DNA from: Thermodesulfobacteriota bacterium
GTDB lineage: Bacteria; Desulfobacterota; SM23-61
DNA length: 9,059 bases
Assembly: GCA_030018715.1 (NCBI GenBank)
Contig: JASEHN010000095.1
Span: 1-9,059 of the forward strand
Direction of reading: 5' to 3'
Under the pieces are notes generated by a model that was not told the DNA's origin, made no database searches, and worked only from the letters and a program-made list of their open reading frames with translations. Position numbers and translations under genes: made by a program. Below, piece after piece: positions 5,477 to 9,059 of this stretch (the stretch's first letter is position 1; each line of letters begins with the position of its first letter).

Positions 5477-6736
5477 TCAGATCGCCCCTTTCTCTTTCAT
5501 TGCCGACATCTCCTCGGGGGAGTAGCCCAGAAGATCCTGGTAAATCACTTCATTGGCCGCACCCATAGGAAGGCCAGGAAAGCGAATTTTCCCCGGGGTT
5601 TGCAACAAGCGCACGGGAATTTCCGGAAAAGAAATTGTCCGCTCTGTTGCCGGATCAAAGACCTTGGCTATGCTGCCCCTCTCTTTGACGTGCGGATCAT
5701 TGGCAATATCCTGCATGTTATAGACCGGCCCGATGGTTACCTCCGCCTTCTCGCATTCATCCACCACTTCCTTTAAGGTCCTGCCCTTGATCCATTCTCC
5801 GATCACCTGGTTGAGCACCTTCCGGCTTTCCTTTTGAATCCTTTCCTGGTTGTTCCTGAACCCCGGCCTCGTCTTCAACTCCGGGTGGCCAACCAGGTCC
5901 ATCATCCGCTCGAAAGTGGCCTGGGAACTGGCTGAAAGGGCGACCCACTTCCCCTCTTTGGTCTGAAAGCTATTTCTGGGAGCGGTGAAGTTGGATTCGT
6001 TGCCCATACGTTCCTGAATCTCCCCGCTCAGGTCGTAAATCAAATATTCCGCCCCCAGGAAACTGAAGAGCGGCTCATACAAAGAAAGGTCTAATTCCTG
6101 GCCGCCTTTCTCTCCCCTCTTCTGTTCACGCAAGGCGATCATCGTCCCCAGGGCCAGATGAACCCCGGCGATCATATCTGCCAAAGCCAGGGGGGGGTTG
6201 GTCGGTGGACCCCCCGGTTGACCATTCTTGTAGGTAAAGCCGCTCATTGCTTCAGCCAGAGTGCCAAAGCCGGGTTTACCCGCGTAGGGCCCGGTTTGAC
6301 CGTACCCGGAGATTCGTCCGATGATCAATCCTCTATTAGTCTCCCAGAGTTTTTGGGCGGGAAATCCCAGCCGGTCAAGTGTTCCCGGGCGCATATTTTC
6401 GAACAAAACATCGGCTCTCTCAACCAACTGGCCGAATATCTTCTGCCCCTGGGGGTGCTTTAAATTGAGGGTTACGGGCAGCTTGTTCCTCGCGGCTACC
6501 AGCCAGAAGGGTTGGTATTTTTCCTCCACCATGGCCCAATAACGGATGGCATCTGGAACCTCTGGTGGTTCAATCTTGATCACCTCTGCGCCGAAATCGG
6601 CCAGGAGAGTGGCCGCGTAAGGCGCGGCCACCACAGCTCCCAAATCGATTACCCGAACATCCTTTAAGGGTAATTTTGAGTCCGGCGTTTTCTTTAATTG
6701 CTCCCTTATAAAAGCGGTTATCTGAGATGCGTCCAT
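5477..6736 (-). CDS. Family III CoA transferase (CaiB/BaiF)
   Basis: A 419-aa protein that moves CoA between acyl-CoA thioesters and free acids through an enzyme-bound anhydride. Seen: VRVIDLGAVVAAPYAATLLA (27-46), DFGAEVIKIEPP (47-58), and RNKLPVTLNLKHPQG (83-97). ADVLFENMRPGTLDRLGF (108-125), ISGYGQTGPYAGKPGFG (142-158), and LALADMIAGVHLALG (183-197) follow. D187 of this last segment matches the catalytic Asp of formyl-CoA transferase. The C-terminal part contains the usual GPVYNMQDIANDPHVKERG. Length is normal and no key residue is missing. AGGGAGGAA lies 5 nt before the ATG at 6736, a strong ribosome binding site. It leads the cyclodeaminase-family gene with a 3-nt gap. The acyl substrate is not deducible from sequence; the neighbouring decarboxylase pair suggests an acid that is activated and later decarboxylated. 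Confidence 0.94.
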   Translation of the reverse strand: MDASQITAFIREQLKKTPDSKLPLKDVRVIDLGAVVAAPYAATLLADFGAEVIKIEPPEVPDAIRYWAMVEEKYQPFWLVAARNKLPVTLNLKHPQGQKIFGQLVERADVLFENMRPGTLDRLGFPAQKLWETNRGLIIGRISGYGQTGPYAGKPGFGTLAEAMSGFTYKNGQPGGPPTNPPLALADMIAGVHLALGTMIALREQKRGEKGGQELDLSLYEPLFSFLGAEYLIYDLSGEIQERMGNESNFTAPRNSFQTKEGKWVALSASSQATFERMMDLVGHPELKTRPGFRNNQERIQKESRKVLNQVIGEWIKGRTLKEVVDECEKAEVTIGPVYNMQDIANDPHVKERGSIAKVFDPATERTISFPEIPVRLLQTPGKIRFPGLPMGAANEVIYQDLLGYSPEEMSAMKEKGAI

Positions 6737-6764
6737 AAAATTCCTCCCTGTTATTTCTTACTGG

Positions 6765-6887
6765 TCACTTAACGCTGGCTACTTTATTAGGGCCAGGGCC
6801 TCGGCCTTTTTTTTCTATGGCCGAGATGGCTTCCCTCCGCTTAAAAATTAGTCTGGCCCGGATTTTAATTTTCATCACTTCCCTCAC
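6765..6887 (-). CDS. Possible small basic ORF upstream of the CoA transferase
   Basis: A minus-strand frame encodes about 40 residues from a GTG at 6887, or 36 from an ATG at 6875, to a TGA at 6767-6765. It includes MKIKIRARLIFKRREAISAI and the tail EKKGRGPGPNKVASVK. GAGGGA lies a few nt before the ATG, and the stop is about 28 nt before the CoA-transferase start, an operon-like spacing. I do not recognise a family, and there is no signal peptide or membrane helix. The frame contains a C-stem hairpin sequence (CTCGGCC 6800-6806 / GGCCGAG 6819-6825), so the apparent coding could reflect structured untranslated DNA. It may be a leader peptide, a truncated gene end, or not a gene. Confidence 0.3.
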   Translation of the reverse strand: MREVMKIKIRARLIFKRREAISAIEKKGRGPGPNKVASVK

Positions 6888-7001
6888 CCATTCTTGTTTT
6901 GGATTCTTAAAGGATCACCTTTTTTATGCAGGTCTTTTTCAGGATCATGCTGGCAAAAGAGAGGGAATAAGTCAAGGAAAAGTAAGACAGAGGATTTTTT
7001 A
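6888..7001. other. Divergent intergenic region, no gene seen
   Basis: This AT-rich spacer lies between the minus-strand CoA-transferase block and the plus-strand methyltransferase. On the minus strand TTGACT occurs near 6975, but the nearest -10-like hexamer is about 20 nt away, so no convincing promoter for the minus block is identified. No RNA gene or repeat was recognised. Confidence 0.4.
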
Positions 7002-7031
7002 TTGACAAAATTGGCGCCTCTGCAACAATAT
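7002..7031 (+). promoter_or_regulatory. Weak promoter candidate for the methyltransferase leader
   Basis: TTGACA (7002-7007, 6/6) is followed after 18 nt by CAATAT (7026-7031), only a 3/6 match to TATAAT. If used, transcription would start near 7038 and leave a leader of about 130 nt containing the structured segment at 7061-7117. Confidence 0.3.
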
Positions 7032-7060
7032 TCTTCTGATCCCGTAATGAAAGGGGTTAA

Positions 7061-7117
7061 AGCACCGCCTTAGGATGTCCAGGGAAGCGCCCTAACTCCC
7101 GGCCCTGGCATGGTGCT
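7061..7117 (+). promoter_or_regulatory. Candidate structured leader RNA (pseudoknot-like) before the methyltransferase
   Basis: Three complementary pairs are present. AGCACC (7061-7066) pairs with GGTGCT (7112-7117) as a closing stem. TTAGG (7070-7074) is complementary to CCTAA (7091-7095), and CCAGGG (7079-7084) to CCCTGG (7103-7108). The last two cross each other, giving either an H-type pseudoknot or two mutually exclusive folds. The segment ends 41 nt before the AGGAG ribosome binding site of the methyltransferase. I cannot match it to a named riboswitch consensus. It may be a regulatory leader, an intergenic repeat or chance. Confidence 0.35.
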
Positions 7118-7169
7118 CCAATTTTTGCGACTAAACATTATATGATATTCCGATCATAGGAGCTGCTTA

Positions 7170-7733
7170 TTGAAACACCATATCTGCCCCTGGCGCCTGG
7201 CCTATCTTTTCGACAATCCCCTCCGCCGTTTATTGCATAACCCCAAGAAGATTCTTGGGGCATACGTACATCCTGGCATGACCGTCCTCGATCTTGGGTG
7301 TGGCATGGGCTTCTTTTCCCTTGCCCTGGCCCGCCTGGTGGGCAAAGAGGGGGCTGTCTTTTCTGTTGATCTTCAAGAGGAGATGTTGCAAGTCCTCAAA
7401 AAACGGGCCCTCCGGGCCGGGGTGGCCGATCGCATCCAGACCCACCGGTCTTCTCCGGAGGATCTTGGCCTAACGGCCCGGGTTGATTTTATCCTGGCCT
7501 TCTGGATGGTCCACGAAGTTCCTGATCGCGCCAAACTGTTCCGGCAGCTTAAGCCTCTTTTACGCGCATCCGGTCATCTTCTTATCGCCGAACCGAAGAT
7601 CCATGTATCTGCCGAAGATTTTCAGGAAGCTCTGGATTTAGCCGGCGGTGAGGGGTGGCGTCACATCGCCGATGTTCGAGTTCGCTTCAGCAGGGCAGCG
7701 GTCTTGCGGGTTTCTCCTCTCTATATAGCCTGA
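7170..7733 (+). CDS. Class I SAM-dependent methyltransferase, small
   Basis: A 187-aa Rossmann-type methyltransferase. Motif I is VLDLGCGMGFFSLALARLVG (40-59 approx.), the SAM-binding loop. Motif II is AVFSVDLQEEML, with the acidic residue at the strand end, and RVDFILAFWMVHEV forms the motif IV region. The later GHLLIAEPKIHV matches the usual post-motif strand. The N-terminal HHICPWRLAYLFDNPLRRLL is a conserved cap seen in a group of uncharacterised small methyltransferases, which typically share the 'HEVPD' segment. The acceptor substrate is unknown. The start is TTG at 7170, supported by AGGAG at 7158-7162 with 7-nt spacing. There is no in-frame ATG nearby, and the TTG may limit expression. 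It stands alone: the upstream block is divergent and a tRNA gene converges on it. Confidence 0.88.
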   Translation: MKHHICPWRLAYLFDNPLRRLLHNPKKILGAYVHPGMTVLDLGCGMGFFSLALARLVGKEGAVFSVDLQEEMLQVLKKRALRAGVADRIQTHRSSPEDLGLTARVDFILAFWMVHEVPDRAKLFRQLKPLLRASGHLLIAEPKIHVSAEDFQEALDLAGGEGWRHIADVRVRFSRAAVLRVSPLYIA

Positions 7734-7737
7734 GGGC

Positions 7738-7763
7738 ACCAGTAAAGAGGCGGGCGGACTGGT
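7738..7763. terminator. Weak stem-loop between convergent methyltransferase and tRNA
   Basis: ACCAGT (7738-7743) and ACTGGT (7758-7763) form a 6-bp stem with a 14-nt loop. It lies in the 47-nt gap between the methyltransferase stop and the 3' end of the convergent tRNA. No T-tract follows on either side, so intrinsic termination is doubtful. Confidence 0.2.
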
Positions 7764-7780
7764 TAAATCTTCGAAATGTT

Positions 7781-7856
7781 TGGTGGTCCCAACGGGAATC
7801 GAACCCGTGTTTTCGGCGTGAGAGGCCGACGTCCTGGGCCGCTAGACGATGGGACC
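7781..7856 (-). tRNA. tRNA-Glu (anticodon CUC)
   Basis: A complete 76-nt tRNA on the minus strand with encoded CCA. The acceptor is GGTCCCA (7856-7850) pairing with TGGGACC, followed by discriminator A and CCA at 7783-7781. The D-arm is GTCTAGCGGCCCAGGAC, nearly identical to bacterial tRNA-Glu. The anticodon arm is TCGGC-CTCTCAC-GCCGA, whose loop gives anticodon CUC, reading GAG. The T-arm is ACGGG-TTCGATT-CCCGT. All stems pair perfectly, so it is functional by inspection. It converges on the methyltransferase gene. Weak open frames across it are translation artefacts of the tRNA. Confidence 0.97.
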
Positions 7857-7890
7857 CACTGAAAGGTTTCCTGCTGACTTTCTTAAACGT

Positions 7891-7914
7891 ATTATAGATT
7901 TTCTTCACAGTCAA
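7891..7914 (-). promoter_or_regulatory. Promoter region of tRNA-Glu
   Basis: A perfect TATAAT (minus strand, 7896-7891) lies about 35 nt upstream of the mature tRNA 5' end, giving a short 5' leader for RNase P removal. TTGACT (7914-7909) is only 12 nt upstream of it, too close for a standard -35. The true -35 may instead be the TTAAAC/TAAACT stretch just upstream at the usual distance. The -10 is convincing; the -35 is not. Confidence 0.5.
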
Positions 7915-7932
7915 GTTTAAATTAAAATTAGC

Positions 7933-7957
7933 CACAGAGGGCACAGAGATCACAGAG
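7933..7957. repeat. Triple CACAGAG dispersed-type repeat
   Basis: CACAGAG occurs at 7933-7939, 7942-7948 and 7951-7957, an exact 9-nt period with two variable bases between units. GCCACAGAG-type arrays of this kind are commonly seen as dispersed intergenic repeats in environmental bacterial genomes. The array lies upstream of the tRNA-Glu promoter. It has no spacer structure, so it is not a CRISPR. Confidence 0.6.
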
Positions 7958-8122
7958 TTTTAAATCCATGATTAAGAAAAAGTAAAGAATATATCAAATG
8001 TCTAAAGTGATCCCGCTGCAGACTGCACTAAAGTTGAAAAAAGGAAATTCCTATACAATTAAATTAGGCAGATCCAAGAGGGATTAGGGATTCAATGGTC
8101 CCGGAGGGAAAAGGGGGAGAAC
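7958..8122. other. Leader region of the crotonase gene
   Basis: This is an AT-rich intergenic stretch. No gene or RNA was recognised. Possible promoter pieces are TTGAAA near 8034 and TATACAAT near 8053, but their spacing is not canonical. The ribosome binding site of the downstream gene, AGGGGGAG, ends about 4 nt before the ATG at 8123. Confidence 0.4.
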
Positions 8123-8914
8123 ATGGAATATCGAACGATAATATTCAAAAAAGAAGATGGGGTTGAAACTATTATTTTAAATCGCCCCAGAGCTTTAAAC
8201 GCTCTTACCGCCGAAATGATCGATGAAATCCATGATGCCGTGAAAAAATCCGCAGAAGACCAGGAAGTCAAAGTCTTAATCCTTACCGGGGCGGGGCGGG
8301 CTTTTTGTTTCGGCGCCGACATTTCTGAGTTCAAGCAGGCCAAGGATAACCCTTCGCAGAATTCTGCCCTTGCTCTTCTGGCTAAATCTCAGGAAATCAT
8401 CCGCACGCTTGTGAATATGCCCAAGCCGACGATAGCCGCCCTCAATGGATTTGCCACAGGCTTAGGCCTTGATCTGGCCCTGGCTTGTGATCTGAGAATT
8501 GCCGCCGAACGGGCCAAACTCGGGGAAGCATTTGTATCCATGGGCTTGGTGCCGGATGGGGGAGGTACTTTTACCCTGCCCCGCATAGTGGGACTGGCCA
8601 AGGCTGCGGAAATGATTTTTTCCGGAGAAGCCCTCAGCGCTTCCGAGGCCCTGCGCATCGGCCTGGTCAACCGTGTTGTCCCCACTCAAGAGCTGGAAAA
8701 AACCGTTAAGGATCTGGCGGATAAACTTGCCCAAGGGCCTTCCTTAGCTATCGGCCTGGCCAAGCAAGCTCTTTGGAAAAACCTTGAGGGAGATCTTGCT
8801 GCCGCCTTGAAACTGGAAGCAGAGAGCCAGAAAATCTGCCTGGAAAGCGAAGATCACCGGGAAGCTGTCCAGGCTTTCCTGGAAAAACGCCACCCAACTT
8901 TTCAAGGAAAATGA
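8123..8914 (+). CDS. Enoyl-CoA hydratase/isomerase family protein, PaaG-like
   Basis: A 263-aa crotonase-fold protein of full length. The oxyanion-hole segments are GRAFCFGADISEF (58-70) and ALNGFATGLGLDLALACD (106-123), followed by LGEAFVSMGLVPDGGGTFTL (133-152). In classical enoyl-CoA hydratase two Glu residues act: one in GGGCE, one in FGQPE. Here the aligned positions are Asp117 and Phe137, so simple hydratase activity is doubtful. Instead GLVPD (D145) and the C-terminal pattern DHREAVQAFLEKRHPTFQGK match the PaaG/enoyl-CoA isomerase group, where the Asp of the GLxPD motif is the catalytic base. A CoA-thioester isomerase role is therefore favoured, acting on acyl-CoA intermediates possibly including those of the CoA-transferase block upstream. 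It appears to be a single-gene unit. The stop at 8912-8914 is 9 nt before the second palindromic repeat, whose hairpins may terminate its transcript. Confidence 0.9.
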   Translation: MEYRTIIFKKEDGVETIILNRPRALNALTAEMIDEIHDAVKKSAEDQEVKVLILTGAGRAFCFGADISEFKQAKDNPSQNSALALLAKSQEIIRTLVNMPKPTIAALNGFATGLGLDLALACDLRIAAERAKLGEAFVSMGLVPDGGGTFTLPRIVGLAKAAEMIFSGEALSASEALRIGLVNRVVPTQELEKTVKDLADKLAQGPSLAIGLAKQALWKNLEGDLAAALKLEAESQKICLESEDHREAVQAFLEKRHPTFQGK

Positions 8915-8923
8915 GAACTTACT

Positions 8924-9059
8924 AATGAGTCCATAATTGAGAAGACATCTTCTGAAAATCTCCCCTAACCCCTCTTTGCCAAAGAGGGGAATTCCTCCCT
9001 TTTATAAAGGGAGGGAGGAGGGATTTGGTTTCCAGTGTCCATACAATTATGGACTGATT
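8924..9059. repeat. Nested palindromic (MITE/REPIN-like) repeat element, copy 2
   Basis: The outer arms are an inverted repeat with a perfect 12-nt core, AGTCCATAATTG (8928-8939) against CAATTATGGACT (9044-9055). The match extends by AAT/ATT at the outer ends, close to the window edge. Inside, AAATC (8956-8960) faces GATTT (9022-9026). Between them are CCCCTCTTT-gcc-AAAGAGGGG (8969-8989) and CCTCCCTTT-tat-AAAGGGAGG (8994-9014), two 9-bp stems with 3-nt loops. This is the same plan as 479-671 and shares the CCTCCCTTT/AAAGGGAGG hairpin, but the outer arms are unrelated. It starts 9 nt after the crotonase stop and could act as a 3' end or terminator structure. Confidence 0.8.

Noticed and set aside
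6800..6825. Intrinsic terminator with a T8 run
   Set aside because: The eight T residues lie in the loop between CTCGGCC and GGCCGAG, not after the stem, on either strand.
6817..7005. Plus-strand 62-codon frame in the divergent spacer
   Set aside because: No convincing ribosome binding site and no family likeness. It runs antisense to the mini-ORF and through AT-rich spacer.
7655..7953. Open frames crossing 7781-7856 on both strands
   Set aside because: They translate the tRNA-Glu gene. Peptides such as SQRESNPC are the typical false translation of the tRNA T-arm.
7933..7957. Possible CRISPR array
   Set aside because: The repeat units are 7 nt with 2-nt gaps. There are no spacers and no cas genes.

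Overview
The window reads as chromosomal sequence from an anaerobic bacterium, most plausibly a Desulfobacterota ('deltaproteobacterial') lineage or a relative. This is inferred from gene content: a Na+-translocating decarboxylase beta subunit, a CaiB-type CoA transferase, a crotonase, and a phosphotransferase/P-loop fusion protein next to a PilW-like TPR lipoprotein. C/G-run hairpin repeats and a CACAGAG dispersed repeat point the same way. No phage, plasmid, CRISPR or transposase gene is visible.

Layout. 1-769 has no intact gene. It holds two short minus-strand remnants (one clearly the C-terminus of a FabG-like short-chain dehydrogenase), a roughly 190-bp nested palindromic repeat with its own terminal inverted repeats (479-671), and a good sigma70 promoter (711-740). 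This promoter drives a two-gene plus-strand operon, 770-3123. It encodes an APH-like kinase fused to a zeta/AAA-type P-loop kinase, translationally coupled (ATGA overlap) to a TPR lipoprotein resembling the type IV pilus assembly factor PilF/PilW. The TPR stop codon abuts the stop of the convergent gene with no intergenic base.

3124-6887 is a minus-strand block. In transcription order it holds a possible small basic ORF, a family III CoA transferase, an ornithine cyclodeaminase/mu-crystallin-family oxidoreductase lacking the cyclodeaminase Asp, a 45-aa gamma-like membrane miniprotein not expected from a standard ORF length cutoff, and the carboxybiotin decarboxylase beta subunit. The last two overlap and have a plausible promoter of their own. 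The set suggests CoA activation, redox/imine chemistry and Na+-coupled decarboxylation of an organic or amino-acid-derived acid. The biotin/carboxyltransferase alpha subunit is not in the window, so the substrate cannot be named.

6888-7169 separates this block from a plus-strand SAM-dependent methyltransferase (7170-7733, TTG start). Its leader contains complementary segments arranged like a pseudoknot inside a closing stem. A convergent tRNA-Glu(CUC) with encoded CCA lies at 7781-7856, and a triple CACAGAG repeat sits upstream of the tRNA promoter. A PaaG-like crotonase (8123-8914) follows. The window ends in a second nested palindromic repeat (8924-9059) with the same plan as the first but unrelated outer arms.

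The observations most worth checking are the two nested palindromic elements, the miniature gamma subunit, and the candidate structured leader of the methyltransferase. I see no convincing defence or mobile system.
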